Shown one piece after another: positions 33,666-42,296 of a stretch of 64,000 nucleotides of DNA (its first letter is position 1; each line of letters begins with the position of its first letter). The DNA comes from Spongiactinospora rosea (GTDB lineage Bacteria; Actinomycetota; Actinomycetes; Streptosporangiales; Streptosporangiaceae). The notes under the pieces are model-generated. The model was not told the origin of the DNA and did no database searches. It saw nothing but the letters and a program-made list of their open reading frames with translations. The DNA lies in contig NZ_QMEY01000028.1 of the NCBI RefSeq assembly GCF_003315795.1, positions 47,105-111,104 of the forward strand. The letters are read 5' to 3'. A program made the position numbers and the translations under genes.

Positions 33666-34235
33666 ATGACCGCTGACAAGCCGCTGCGGGCCGACGCCCA
33701 GCGCAACCGCGATGTCCTGATCGCCAAGGCACGAGAGATCTTCGACGCCGGCGACTTCTTCGACCTGCGCTTCGATGACTTCGCCCGCCTGGCCGGAGTG
33801 GGCACCGGCACGCTGTACCGCCATTTCCCCACCCGGGAGGCGCTGGCCGGGGCGGTCTACCAGGGGGAGGTCGCCGCGCTGTGCGACCGCGCCCGCCGGC
33901 TACAGGCCACGCTGCCCGCGGAGGAGGCTCTGGCGGCCTTCCTGCGCGGCATGGTCGAGCACATAGCCGCCCACGAGGGCCTGGCCCGGACGCTGACCAC
34001 GCTCATGGCCACCGGCAAGGGCGCCCTCGCCGAGAACGGCCGGGCGCTGGAGCAGGCCGTCACCGACCTGGTGGCCGCCGCCGTGCGGGACGGCGCCATC
34101 CGCGGCGACGTGGATGCCGGTGCCCTCATGATGGCGCTGCACGGCATCGGCGCGGCCCATGACCGCTCCAATTGGCGGACCGAGGCCGACGATCTCATCA
34201 CCCTCGTGCTGGACGGGCTGCGCCGCCCGCGATGA
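33666..34235 (+). CDS. TetR-family regulator of the P450 cassette
   Basis: A 189-residue regulator. The helix-turn-helix is FDDFARLAGVGTGTLYRHFPTREAL. The ligand domain resembles TetR_C regulators (SbtR-like), with a GMVEHIAAHEGLARTL segment. It is divergent from the ketopantoate-reductase-like/P450/ferredoxin unit, with twin operators in the 90-bp gap. It likely represses the cassette until a substrate-like ligand appears. Confidence 0.88.
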   Translation: MTADKPLRADAQRNRDVLIAKAREIFDAGDFFDLRFDDFARLAGVGTGTLYRHFPTREALAGAVYQGEVAALCDRARRLQATLPAEEALAAFLRGMVEHIAAHEGLARTLTTLMATGKGALAENGRALEQAVTDLVAAAVRDGAIRGDVDAGALMMALHGIGAAHDRSNWRTEADDLITLVLDGLRRPR

Positions 34236-34280
34236 CGAGGTGTGACACGGCCCCCCATCAGAGCCTTGGCGGGCCGGGAG

Positions 34281-34330
34281 AAAAGGAGATCCCCCGGACC
34301 GGCCGGGGCCGGGCGGGGGATCTTCCCTTG
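34281..34330. terminator. Bidirectional terminator between tetR and DUF3352 genes
   Basis: AGATCCCCC (34287-34295) pairs perfectly with GGGGGATCT (34315-34323). The GC-rich interior can pair further. It is flanked by AAAAGG and TTCCCTT, so an A/T tract stands on both sides. It sits between convergent genes. Confidence 0.75.
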
Positions 34331-34342
34331 GTCAGGTGCGGG

Positions 34343-36145
34343 TCAGTTGAACAGGACACGGAGGGAGAAGGTGGCCTCCTCCGCCGTGGACTTGCCGCTC
34401 AGGCCGACCGCGCGCAGGACCTTGGCGTTGGCCTGGTCCTCGCCCTGCAGGGTGGGCAGGTAGAGACGTTCGGCCTTGTCGAGGTCGACGTAGATGGCGA
34501 AGCCGGCCGCGCCCGCGTCCGGGACGGCGAGCTTGAAGCTCTCGCTGTCGCCGAGGGTGCCCGCCTGGGCGAGCTGCTGAGCGTACTCCTGGGTGGAGGC
34601 CAGGATCATCACGCCGTCGCCGGTGGCCTTGCCGAGTTGCGGCAGGTTCCCGCCCTGCGCGGAGAGCAGCTGCTCGATCTTGCTCACGATGCCCTGCGCC
34701 TTGGCCGTGTCGGTGACGATGCGGGCGCCGATCTTCGGCTGGCCGTTGTCGAGGCCGTTCTCGTCCACCGCCACGGTGAGGTTCTTGCCGAGCAGGGTGG
34801 CCACGTCGTCGGGCAGCGCCACGCCGCTCTGCTGGGCGGCGGTGAGCATCTGCTGGAAGGACGGGGTCGAGGCCAGCATGGACTGGTACTTCGGCCACTG
34901 CTTGGTGAACATGTCGCCGAGCCCGGAGATGGACACCGCGCCGAGCGTGGAAGCGGGCAGGTCGGCGACCCGGGCCGCCTCGCTCTCGGCGGGCATCAGG
35001 TCCTTGGCGCCGCGCAGCAGACCGGCCAGCTCGACGTACTGCGAGTCGAACCGCAGCGCGCCCGCCATCCGGGTGCCCGCGAGCTGCTTGAGCACCTCCT
35101 GCTCGCTCCCGTCCAACTGGCCGGCCAGCTTGCCGACCTGCTCGACGTTCATCCAGAAGGACAGGACGCCCTGCTCGCCCACCGCGCCGATGTCACCGGT
35201 GAAGTCGGCGTTGTCGGCCAGCGTGGGGGAGGAGACGGACTGGTCGACCGTCTGCTGGGACTCGGCCAGCAGCGCGTAGTCCTCGCGGAAGGCGATGCCG
35301 TACTTGTCGCCGGCCATCAGCTTCTCGATGCCGGCACGCGCGGCCTCCTGGTCGGTGACCTGCACGGCGATCACCGGCGTCGGCTCGTCCGAGCCCTGGG
35401 CCGGGGGCAGTGCGGCGACCCCGATGCGCGAGCCGAGCCAGGGCTCGACGTCCTTGGCGTAGTCCAGCTTGGCGAGGTCGGAGTCGTCCTTCTTCAGCGA
35501 CTCGAACAGCGCCTTGCGCGGGTCCTCGCCGGTGAAGGTGTCCTTGGTGACGGTGAACTTCCTGGCGATGCCGAACAGCGCCAGCTTCTGGTTCGCCGCC
35601 GGGTCGAGGTCCAGGCGCAGGTAGCCGATGGCGGTCTGGGGCAGTACCTCGTGCGGCTGCGTGCCGCCGCCGCTCAGCAGGCTGGCGGCGTAGACCCCGC
35701 CGCCGCCGATCAGCGCCACCACCAGCGCGGCGACGGCGGCGATCAGCCAGGTCCTCTTGCCCTTGCCGCCGCCCCCCTTGCCACCCTGCGCGGGGCCCAT
35801 CACCTCGGCGTTGCCCTGCCAGGACGGCTGCCCGTACTGCTGTTGCTGCTGCCCATAGGGCTGCTGCCCGCCGTACTGCGGCTGCTGCTGACCAAACGGT
35901 TGCTGCCCGTACTGCGGCTGCTGTTGCTGCTGCCCGTAAGGCTGCTGAGGATACGGCTGACCCTGCTGGCCTGGCTGACCTTGTTGTCCGTAGGGCTGTT
36001 GTCCATAGGGCTGCTGTTGCTGCTGCCCGTACCCCTGTTGCGGTGGATATGGGGGCTGTTGTCCTTGCTGGGGCCGGTACGCCACGGTTCGCTGGGGATC
36101 CTGCTCGTCAGGTGACGGCGGACCTGAGGGGTAGTTGGCAGACAT
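34343..36145 (-). CDS. DUF3352 membrane-anchored protein with Gln-rich cytoplasmic tail
   Basis: A 600-residue protein. Residues 20-115 are low-complexity Gln/Pro/Tyr/Gly repeats (QQPYGQQ and related). A Gly/Lys patch follows, then one membrane helix at about 130-155 (WLIAAVAALVVALIGGGGVYAASLL). The exported domain of about 440 residues is DUF3352, with a typical PQTAIGYLRLDLDPAANQK start. The function is unknown. The compositionally prion-like tail may drive self-association. The ATG at 36145 is used; a GTG at 36151 is in frame. It is divergent from murI across a gap containing a small palindrome. Confidence 0.85.
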   Translation of the reverse strand: MSANYPSGPPSPDEQDPQRTVAYRPQQGQQPPYPPQQGYGQQQQQPYGQQPYGQQGQPGQQGQPYPQQPYGQQQQQPQYGQQPFGQQQPQYGGQQPYGQQQQQYGQPSWQGNAEVMGPAQGGKGGGGKGKRTWLIAAVAALVVALIGGGGVYAASLLSGGGTQPHEVLPQTAIGYLRLDLDPAANQKLALFGIARKFTVTKDTFTGEDPRKALFESLKKDDSDLAKLDYAKDVEPWLGSRIGVAALPPAQGSDEPTPVIAVQVTDQEAARAGIEKLMAGDKYGIAFREDYALLAESQQTVDQSVSSPTLADNADFTGDIGAVGEQGVLSFWMNVEQVGKLAGQLDGSEQEVLKQLAGTRMAGALRFDSQYVELAGLLRGAKDLMPAESEAARVADLPASTLGAVSISGLGDMFTKQWPKYQSMLASTPSFQQMLTAAQQSGVALPDDVATLLGKNLTVAVDENGLDNGQPKIGARIVTDTAKAQGIVSKIEQLLSAQGGNLPQLGKATGDGVMILASTQEYAQQLAQAGTLGDSESFKLAVPDAGAAGFAIYVDLDKAERLYLPTLQGEDQANAKVLRAVGLSGKSTAEEATFSLRVLFN

Positions 36146-36241
36146 ACTCACTCACACGTCTGGATTCTGGGCGATACAGACGGTAGCCCACATCAGTAGC
36201 GATCCACTTGCAGTGAACTATCATTCCGATCGCCGCATCTA

Positions 36242-36255
36242 ACCCTATTTAGGGT
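36242..36255. promoter_or_regulatory. Palindrome upstream of murI
   Basis: ACCCTA-TT-TAGGGT, a perfect 14-base dyad in a relatively AT-rich stretch of the divergent DUF3352/murI region. It is a candidate operator for an unknown regulator. Confidence 0.4.
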
Positions 36256-36355
36256 CACGATCGGCCCGGACCGGGCCGAAATGAGGCGAGGACCACACCC
36301 GTACTGCGCACTAATTCACTGAGGGATCAGCACCGCTGGCCTAACCTTGGGAAAC

Positions 36356-37204
36356 GTGGCGGGCCAGAGCATTGGGATCTTCGACAGTGGTGTGGGCGGG
36401 CTGACGGTCGCGCGGGCGATCATCGATCAGCTTCCCCGGGAGTCCATCCTCTATGTGGCGGACACGGCCCGGCAGCCGTACGGGCCGCGGCCGATCGCGG
36501 AGGTGCGGGAGTTCGCCCTCCAGGTGATGGACCACCTTGTCGAGCACGACGTGAAAATGCTGGTCATCGCCTGCAACAGCGCCAGTTCCGCGATGCTCCG
36601 CGACGCACGGGAGCGCTACGAGGTGCCCGTGGTGGAGGTCATCCAGCCCGCCACCCGGCGCGCCGCGCGGGCCACCCGCAACGGCAGGGTCGGCGTGATC
36701 GGCACCCGGGCCACCATCGAGTCGATGGCCTACAACGACGCGTTCGCCGCCGCGCCGCACATCCGGCTGACCGGGGTGGCCGCTCCGCGGCTGGTGGAGT
36801 TCGTGGAGCGCGGCGAGACCATGAGCGACCGGCTGATCGAGGTGGTCCGGGGATACCTGCGGCCGATCCTCGCGGACGGCTGCGACACGCTGATCCTCGG
36901 CTGCACCCACTATCCGCTGCTGACCGGCGCCATCGCCTATGTGGCCGGCGACGCGGTGACGCTGGTGTCCAGCGCGGAGGAGACCGCCAAGGACGTCTAC
37001 CGCACACTGCACGACCGTGGCCTCGCCGGCGACGCCGAAACCCCGCGTCACCGGTTCAAGACGACCGGCGACGCCCGGCTGTTCGGGCGGCTGGGCCAGA
37101 GGTTCCTCGGGCCGGAGATCACCTCAGTCGAGGCCGCGAGCATCGGCGGGGAGATCGCCGCCGGGGTCATTCCGCAACCGGAGCGACGCACCGCTCCTCG
37201 TTAG
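36356..37204 (+). CDS. murI: Glutamate racemase
   Basis: A 282-residue enzyme that makes D-glutamate for peptidoglycan. The two catalytic Cys are C73 (IACNSASS) and C183 (LGCTHYP), and the N-terminal IGIFDSGVGGLTV contains the substrate-binding D10-S11. The GTG at 36356 is chosen over a TTG three codons upstream. It starts the conserved murI-MBL-rph-rdgB run, with 12 bp before the MBL gene. Confidence 0.95.
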   Translation: MAGQSIGIFDSGVGGLTVARAIIDQLPRESILYVADTARQPYGPRPIAEVREFALQVMDHLVEHDVKMLVIACNSASSAMLRDARERYEVPVVEVIQPATRRAARATRNGRVGVIGTRATIESMAYNDAFAAAPHIRLTGVAAPRLVEFVERGETMSDRLIEVVRGYLRPILADGCDTLILGCTHYPLLTGAIAYVAGDAVTLVSSAEETAKDVYRTLHDRGLAGDAETPRHRFKTTGDARLFGRLGQRFLGPEITSVEAASIGGEIAAGVIPQPERRTAPR

Positions 37205-37216
37205 GAGACCGCCGCC

Positions 37217-37969
37217 ATGAAGTTGACCATCATCGGCTGCTCGGGCAGCTTCCCTGGGCCGGACAGCCCGGCCTCCTGCTACCTGCTGGAGGCCGAGGGC
37301 TTCCGGCTGCTGCTCGACCTCGGCAACGGCGCGCTCGGCGCGCTGCAACGGCACATCGGCCTGTACGACGTGGACGCCATCTGCCTGTCCCACCTGCACG
37401 CCGACCACTGCCTGGACCTCTGCTCCTACCACGTCGTCCGCACCTACTCGCCGCGCGGCCCGCTGGCCCGCGTCCCGGTCCACGCCCCCGCCGACGCCCC
37501 GCGCCGGATGGCCGCCGCCTACGGCATGCCCGACGAGCCGGGGCTGGAGACCGCGTTCGACTTCGTGCCGCTGCGCCCGGGTGTACGCGAGATCGGCCCC
37601 TTCCAGGTGTCCACCGCGCTGATGAACCACCCCGTCGAGACCTACGGCTTCCGCGTCGCCCACGGCGGCCACGCGGTGGCCTACTCCGCCGACACCGGCG
37701 AGAGCGAGGGGCTGGTCGAACTGGCCGCCGGAGCCGACGTACTGCTCTGCGAGGCGTCGTTCCTGGACGAGCCGGGGGCGCCCGGCGGGCTGCACCTGAA
37801 CGGCCGCCAGGCGGCCGAGCACGCCGCGCGTGCCGAGGTGGACACGCTGGTGCTCACCCACCTGGTGCCGTGGTTCGACCACGCGCGGATCGCCGAGGAC
37901 GCCACGCGTGGCGGCTTCGACGGAAAGATCGACCTGGCGCGGAGCGGAGCCGCCTATCCCCTAGGGTGA
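37217..37969 (+). CDS. MBL-fold hydrolase, Rv1339-like (class II cAMP phosphodiesterase-like)
   Basis: A 250-residue metallo-beta-lactamase fold protein. The metal motif is LSHLHADHCLDL, with further ligands in NHPVETYG, YSADTGES (Asp) and LTHLVPW (His). By position between murI and rph it matches M. tuberculosis Rv1339, described as an atypical class II cAMP phosphodiesterase; RNase Z-like activity is the older annotation. It follows murI by 12 bp and precedes rph by 5 bp, so it is in the same operon. Confidence 0.9.
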   Translation: MKLTIIGCSGSFPGPDSPASCYLLEAEGFRLLLDLGNGALGALQRHIGLYDVDAICLSHLHADHCLDLCSYHVVRTYSPRGPLARVPVHAPADAPRRMAAAYGMPDEPGLETAFDFVPLRPGVREIGPFQVSTALMNHPVETYGFRVAHGGHAVAYSADTGESEGLVELAAGADVLLCEASFLDEPGAPGGLHLNGRQAAEHAARAEVDTLVLTHLVPWFDHARIAEDATRGGFDGKIDLARSGAAYPLG

Positions 37970-37974
37970 GCGTT

Positions 37975-38694
37975 ATGGCACGCGCAGACGGACGCACACC
38001 CGACCGGCTCCGACCGGTGAAGATCACGCGCAACTGGCTGGACAACGCCGAGGGCTCGGTGCTGGTCGAGTTCGGCGGCACACGGGTCCTGTGCGCCGCG
38101 ACCGTCCAGGACAGTGTGCCGCGCTGGCGCAAGGGCAGCGGCCTGGGCGGCTGGGTCACCGCCGAGTACGCCATGCTGCCCCGTTCCACCAACACCCGCT
38201 CCGACCGCGAGTCGGTGCGCGGCCGGATCGGCGGCCGGACCCACGAGATCTCCCGCCTGATCGGCCGTTCCCTGCGGGCCTGCGTGGACACCAAGGCCCT
38301 GGGCGAGAACACCATCCTGCTGGACTGCGACGTCCTGCAGGCCGACGGCGGCACCCGCACCGCGGCGATCACCGGCGCGTACGTGGCGCTGGCCGACGCG
38401 ATCCGCTGGATGCGCAAGCGCCGGATGACCCCCGGCGACCCGCTGATCCGCTCGGTGGCGGCGGTGTCGGTGGGCGTGGTGAACGACGTCCCGATGCTCG
38501 ACCTCTGCTACACCGAGGACGTCGCGGCCGACACCGACATGAACGTCGTGGTGACCGGCACCGGCGACTTCGTCGAGGTGCAGAGCACGGCCGAGGGCAC
38601 GCCGTTCGACCGCGGGCAGCTCGACCGGCTGCTGGACCTGGCGGTGGCCGGCTGCGCCGAGCTGAGCGAGTTGCAGCGGCAGGCCCTGGCGTGA
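37975..38694 (+). CDS. rph: Ribonuclease PH
   Basis: A 239-residue phosphorolytic 3'-5' exoribonuclease that trims tRNA 3' ends. It has MARADGRTPDRLRPVKI, EGSVLVEFGGTRVLCAATV, WVTAEYAMLPRSTNTR, the phosphate-site GGRTHEISRLIGRSLRA, and LDCDVLQADGGTRTAAITG. Full family length. The ATG at 37975 is the family start. Its stop overlaps the rdgB GTG by four bases. Confidence 0.96.
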   Translation: MARADGRTPDRLRPVKITRNWLDNAEGSVLVEFGGTRVLCAATVQDSVPRWRKGSGLGGWVTAEYAMLPRSTNTRSDRESVRGRIGGRTHEISRLIGRSLRACVDTKALGENTILLDCDVLQADGGTRTAAITGAYVALADAIRWMRKRRMTPGDPLIRSVAAVSVGVVNDVPMLDLCYTEDVAADTDMNVVVTGTGDFVEVQSTAEGTPFDRGQLDRLLDLAVAGCAELSELQRQALA

Positions 38695-39299
38695 GCCGCC
38701 TGGTCCTGGCCACCCGCAACCCCGGCAAGATCGCCGAGCTGCGCCGCATCCTGGCCGACGCGGGGCTTCCCGTGACGCTCGTCGGGCTGGACGACTTCCC
38801 CGAGATCGGCGAGATCGCCGAGACCGGCCTGACCTTCGCCGAGAACGCGCTGATCAAGGCGCACGCGGTGGCCCGCGGCTCGGGGCTGCCCGCCATCGCC
38901 GACGACTCCGGTCTGTGCGTGGACGCGCTGAACGGCATGCCCGGCGTGTTCTCCGCGCGCTGGTCCGGCCGGCACGGCGACGACGCCGCCAACCTCGACC
39001 TGCTGCTCGCCCAGATCGGCGACGTCCCGGAGGGACGGCGGGGCGGCCACTTCGCGTGCGCCGCGGCGCTGGCGCTGCCCTCGGGGCAGGAGCGGGTCGT
39101 GGAGGGCGCGCTGGAAGGTGTGATCATCGACGCGCCCCGGGGGAGCGGCGGGTTCGGGTACGACCCGATCTTCGTGCCCAAGGGCGAGACGCGCACCACC
39201 GCCGAGCTGTCGCCCGCGGAGAAGGACGCGATCAGCCACCGTGGCCGGGCCTTCAGGGCGCTCGCCCCGGTCGTCGGGGAGCTTGTAACCACCGCGTAA
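38691..39299 (+). CDS. rdgB: Non-canonical purine NTP pyrophosphatase (RdgB/HAM1)
   Basis: A 202-residue enzyme that hydrolyses dITP and XTP. It has the LATRNPGKIAEL start, AENALIKAHAVA, IADDSGLCVDALNG with the catalytic Asp pair, GFGYDPIFVP, and SHRGRAF near the end. The GTG start overlaps the rph stop. The pair rph-rdgB at the end of the murI block is conserved in actinobacteria. Confidence 0.95.
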   Translation: MSRLVLATRNPGKIAELRRILADAGLPVTLVGLDDFPEIGEIAETGLTFAENALIKAHAVARGSGLPAIADDSGLCVDALNGMPGVFSARWSGRHGDDAANLDLLLAQIGDVPEGRRGGHFACAAALALPSGQERVVEGALEGVIIDAPRGSGGFGYDPIFVPKGETRTTAELSPAEKDAISHRGRAFRALAPVVGELVTTA

Positions 39300-39335
39300 G
39301 GTTCTCCTCCCGGCACCGGGCGTAGCGTCGGTGTC

Positions 39336-40907
39336 GTGCGAAGCGATGAGAGGCGGGCCGCCGTGCCCGCATGGGCCGCGGCGCTGTGCGGCCTCACGGC
39401 GGGCGCGGTGGCGCTGGGCGTGGCCGCCGCGGCGGCGGGGCTGGTCGATCCGGCGGCGTTCCCGGTGGCCGCGGTGGGCAACACGCTGGTGGACATCTCA
39501 CCCGGCCCGCTGAAGGACTGGGCCATCCGCACCTTCGGGAGCTACGACAAGGCCGTGGTCGTCGCGGGGGTGTCCGTCCTGCTCGCGCTGGGCGCGGCGG
39601 GCATCGGCCGGCTCACCCGGCGGCGCGGCCTGCCGTACGGCGTGGCGGGGCTCGCGGCCTTCGGCGCGCTCGGCCTGGCCGCGGTGCTCACCCGTCCGGG
39701 CGCCTCCGCCGTGCACGCCCTGCCCACGCTGCTCGGCGTACTCGCCGGGGGCCTGGCACTCGCGCTCCTGGACCGCCGCGCCGTGACCGCCGTGGCTGCC
39801 ACGCCCGACACGCCCGATCGGGAGGGCGAACGGCGTGCGGAGTTCGACCGGCGGGCGCTGCTCGGCGGCGTGGCCGGGGGCGTCGTGCTGGCGGGCATCA
39901 GCGGCGTGGCAGGCGCGCTGGCCGGCGGGCTCAGGACGGTGGACGCCGCGCGGAGCACCCTCGCCCTGCCCCGCGCCGTACGCCCCGCCACCCCGCTGCC
40001 CAGGGGCGCCGACCTCCGCATCCCCGGGCTGTCGCCGTTCGTCACGCCGAACGCCGACTTCTACCGTGTGGACACCGCCTTCGTCGTGCCCAGGGTCGAT
40101 CCGCGGGACTGGACGCTGCGCGTGCACGGCATGGTGGACCGCCCGGTCGAGATCTCCTTCACCGACCTGCTCCGGCGGCCCCTGGTCGAGGCCGACGTCA
40201 CGCTCACCTGCGTCTCCAACGAGGTCGGCGGCCCCTATGTGGGCAACGCCCGCTGGCTCGGCGTGCGGATGGCCGACGTGCTGCGCGAGGCCCGCCCGCA
40301 CGCGGGGGCCGACATGCTGCTCAGTACCTCGGCGGACGGCTGGACCTGCGGCACGCCGCTGGAGATCGTGCTGGACGGCAGGGACGCGCTGTTCGCGGTC
40401 GGCATGAACGGCGAGCCGCTGCCCACCGAGCACGGCTTCCCGGTGCGCCAGGTCGTCCCCGGCCTGTACGGGTACGTCTCGGCCACCAAGTGGGTGGTGG
40501 ACGTCAAGGTGACCAGGTTCGACCGGGACACCGCCTACTGGACCTCGCGCGGCTGGGCCGCCGAGGGGCCGATCAAGACGCAGTCGCGGATCGACGTACC
40601 GGCCGCGGGCGCGTCGGTGCCGGCCGGCCGTACGACGATCGCGGGAGTGGCCTGGGCGCAGCACCGGGGCGTGGCGGGCGTGGAGGTCAGGGTGGACCGC
40701 GGCGAGTGGCGGGCGGCGCGGCTCGCCGTCACCCCCGGCCCGGACACCTGGCGGCAGTGGTCGATCGAGGCGGACCTGCCGGCGGGCGGACACGCCATCG
40801 CGGTCCGCGCCACCGACGGCGCCGGCCGCACCCAGCCGGCCGAGACGGCCCCGCCGGTCCCGGACGGCGCCTCCGGTTACCATGTGATTCAAATTACCGC
40901 TACCTGA
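39336..40907 (+). CDS. Sulfite-oxidase-like molybdopterin oxidoreductase with membrane domain
   Basis: A 523-residue protein. The first 200 residues hold about five hydrophobic helices, the last reading like a signal anchor (LLGGVAGGVVLAGISGVAGALAGG). The oxidoreductase molybdopterin domain runs from about 230 to 410, with the molybdenum-ligand C292 in VTLTCVSNEVGG. The C-terminal 100 residues are the Mo-co dimerisation (Ig-like) domain. The catalytic part faces outside the membrane. It may act on sulfite or sulfoxides; the actual substrate is unknown. It starts 36 bp after rdgB. Confidence 0.88.
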   Translation: MRSDERRAAVPAWAAALCGLTAGAVALGVAAAAAGLVDPAAFPVAAVGNTLVDISPGPLKDWAIRTFGSYDKAVVVAGVSVLLALGAAGIGRLTRRRGLPYGVAGLAAFGALGLAAVLTRPGASAVHALPTLLGVLAGGLALALLDRRAVTAVAATPDTPDREGERRAEFDRRALLGGVAGGVVLAGISGVAGALAGGLRTVDAARSTLALPRAVRPATPLPRGADLRIPGLSPFVTPNADFYRVDTAFVVPRVDPRDWTLRVHGMVDRPVEISFTDLLRRPLVEADVTLTCVSNEVGGPYVGNARWLGVRMADVLREARPHAGADMLLSTSADGWTCGTPLEIVLDGRDALFAVGMNGEPLPTEHGFPVRQVVPGLYGYVSATKWVVDVKVTRFDRDTAYWTSRGWAAEGPIKTQSRIDVPAAGASVPAGRTTIAGVAWAQHRGVAGVEVRVDRGEWRAARLAVTPGPDTWRQWSIEADLPAGGHAIAVRATDGAGRTQPAETAPPVPDGASGYHVIQITAT

Positions 40908-40990
40908 ACTCCATGTTAGGCCAGACCGAAAACTGGGAAATTGTGGAAAGTCCGCTTGGTGGAGATGTGGGAGGAAGGGAGGCCGCGCCG

Positions 40991-41332
40991 ATGGGCTACG
41001 AGCCGGTATCGCCGGCGGAAGCGGACCTGACCCGGATGATGTCATCGCTCGACGAGCAGGCCGCGAGGTTCGGCCGGGTCGGCAGGGACCTGGCGGAGAC
41101 CCGTGGCAACGGGGAGTCGGCGGATGGACTCGTGGGGGTGGAGGTGTCGTCCTCGGGCGCCGTGGTCGGCGTCCGGATCGAGCCGGGCGCGCTGGGGCTG
41201 GGCGCGGAGGCGCTGGCGCAGGCCGTACTGCGGGCCGCCAAACGCGCCGAGCACGATGTCGCCGAACGCGCCAACCAGGCGCTCGGGCCGCTGCTCAGCG
41301 GCCGGAACGGGGAGGCGTCGGCGGCGGGCTGA
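40991..41332 (+). CDS. YbaB/EbfC-family protein upstream of toxin gene
   Basis: A 113-residue protein with the YbaB/EbfC layout: an amphipathic first helix (EADLTRMMSSLDEQAARFGRV), a beta hairpin (GLVGVEVSSSGAVVGVRIEP) and two closing helices (EALAQAVLRAAKRAEHDVAE). Actinobacteria carry divergent YbaB-like proteins next to polymorphic-toxin and type VII-linked genes, separate from the recR-linked nucleoid protein. The ATG at 40991 has GGGAGG 8 bases upstream; an in-frame ATG at 40913 is less likely. It stands 115 bp before the toxin-like gene on the same strand. Confidence 0.7.
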   Translation: MGYEPVSPAEADLTRMMSSLDEQAARFGRVGRDLAETRGNGESADGLVGVEVSSSGAVVGVRIEPGALGLGAEALAQAVLRAAKRAEHDVAERANQALGPLLSGRNGEASAAG

Positions 41333-41447
41333 GCCCTATATGGGCTGACCGCCACACGCCACAGATCGGCCGAACATCCCACGCCGGGCCGGTTCACCGT
41401 CCTACCATCGGCCTTTGCGGGCCGGTCAGCGTGACGGAGGGGGAACG

Positions 41448-42296
41448 GTGTTCGGTGATCCGCGCACCCGGGGCAGGCACGCCTGGCGGCTGCCCCCGGG
41501 CGGCTACAACCCGGTCGTCACCGCCGACGGCCGGCGCTGGCGCGACTACGAGATGGCGGCCGAGACCTGGCGCGACCACGAACCGGCGGCCGAGGCCGAC
41601 GTCCTCGACGGGGGTCCGTCCAGGACGGGGCCGCCGCCCGCCGCCGTGCCGCGCCACGGGCCCGACTGGTTCGACCGGGCCACCCGGCCCCCGCCGCTGC
41701 CCGCCGCCCGGCCGTACGGCGCGCCCGGCGGGCTGGCCAGGCCCGACCCGCCCGCCCAGCACGACCTGTGCGCGGCGGTGCCCACCGACGAGACGGGCAG
41801 GCCCCGGCGCTTTCCCGACCCGCGCGGCACCTGGATCCGCCTGATCAACGGCGACGGGCCCGTGGACGACCCGTTCCGCACCACCAACGCCGTCGACTGC
41901 GCCCTCGCCACGCTGTCCACCTGGCACGGCGAGCCCGAGGTGGCCGCGCCGCGCAGGCCGGAGTACGACCCGGCGGGCCGTCCGGTCCTCACCGGCGAGA
42001 CCAGGGGCGTGGGGCGGGCCGAGTCCTGGCTCGGCCACCGCTTCGAGTACGTCGGCCAGGGCCGCCGCGCCTACGCCGCCATCGGGCGCAGGCTGCTGAC
42101 CGGCGGCCACGGCGCGGCGGCGATGCTGATCACCCGCTGGACCAGCGGCGGCGCGCACGCCTGGAACGCCGTCAACTCGCGCGGCGAGGTGATCTGGATC
42201 GACGCCCAGCGCGGCCACATGGCGGTGGAGCCGCCCTACGCCGACGTGACCGGCGTCTTCTGCGTGGTGATCGACCGTGGGGGGCGGCGGCGGTGA
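41448..42296 (+). CDS. Predicted Tox-PL (papain-fold toxin, glutamine-deamidase type) protein
   Basis: A 282-residue protein. Residues 1-125 are Pro/Arg/Asp-rich with WRDYEMAAETWRDHE and no signal peptide. Residues 140-275 fit the Tox-PL papain-like fold (PF15644): the candidate nucleophile is C151 in TNAVDCALATLSTWHG, the His is H237 in GGAHAWNAVN, and the third residue is D252 in IWIDAQRG. Relatives are C-terminal warheads of polymorphic toxins that deamidate Gln or Asn of host or rival proteins. Here it is short, with no long delivery region. The GTG at 41448 follows GGAGGGGG. The stop overlaps the next gene (GTGA), which looks like its immunity partner. Confidence 0.7.
   Translation: MFGDPRTRGRHAWRLPPGGYNPVVTADGRRWRDYEMAAETWRDHEPAAEADVLDGGPSRTGPPPAAVPRHGPDWFDRATRPPPLPAARPYGAPGGLARPDPPAQHDLCAAVPTDETGRPRRFPDPRGTWIRLINGDGPVDDPFRTTNAVDCALATLSTWHGEPEVAAPRRPEYDPAGRPVLTGETRGVGRAESWLGHRFEYVGQGRRAYAAIGRRLLTGGHGAAAMLITRWTSGGAHAWNAVNSRGEVIWIDAQRGHMAVEPPYADVTGVFCVVIDRGGRRR

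Noticed and set aside
31137..34235. P450 cassette as a biosynthetic gene cluster
   Set aside because: There is no core synthase (PKS, NRPS, terpene or RiPP) in the window, so only a small oxidation cassette can be supported.
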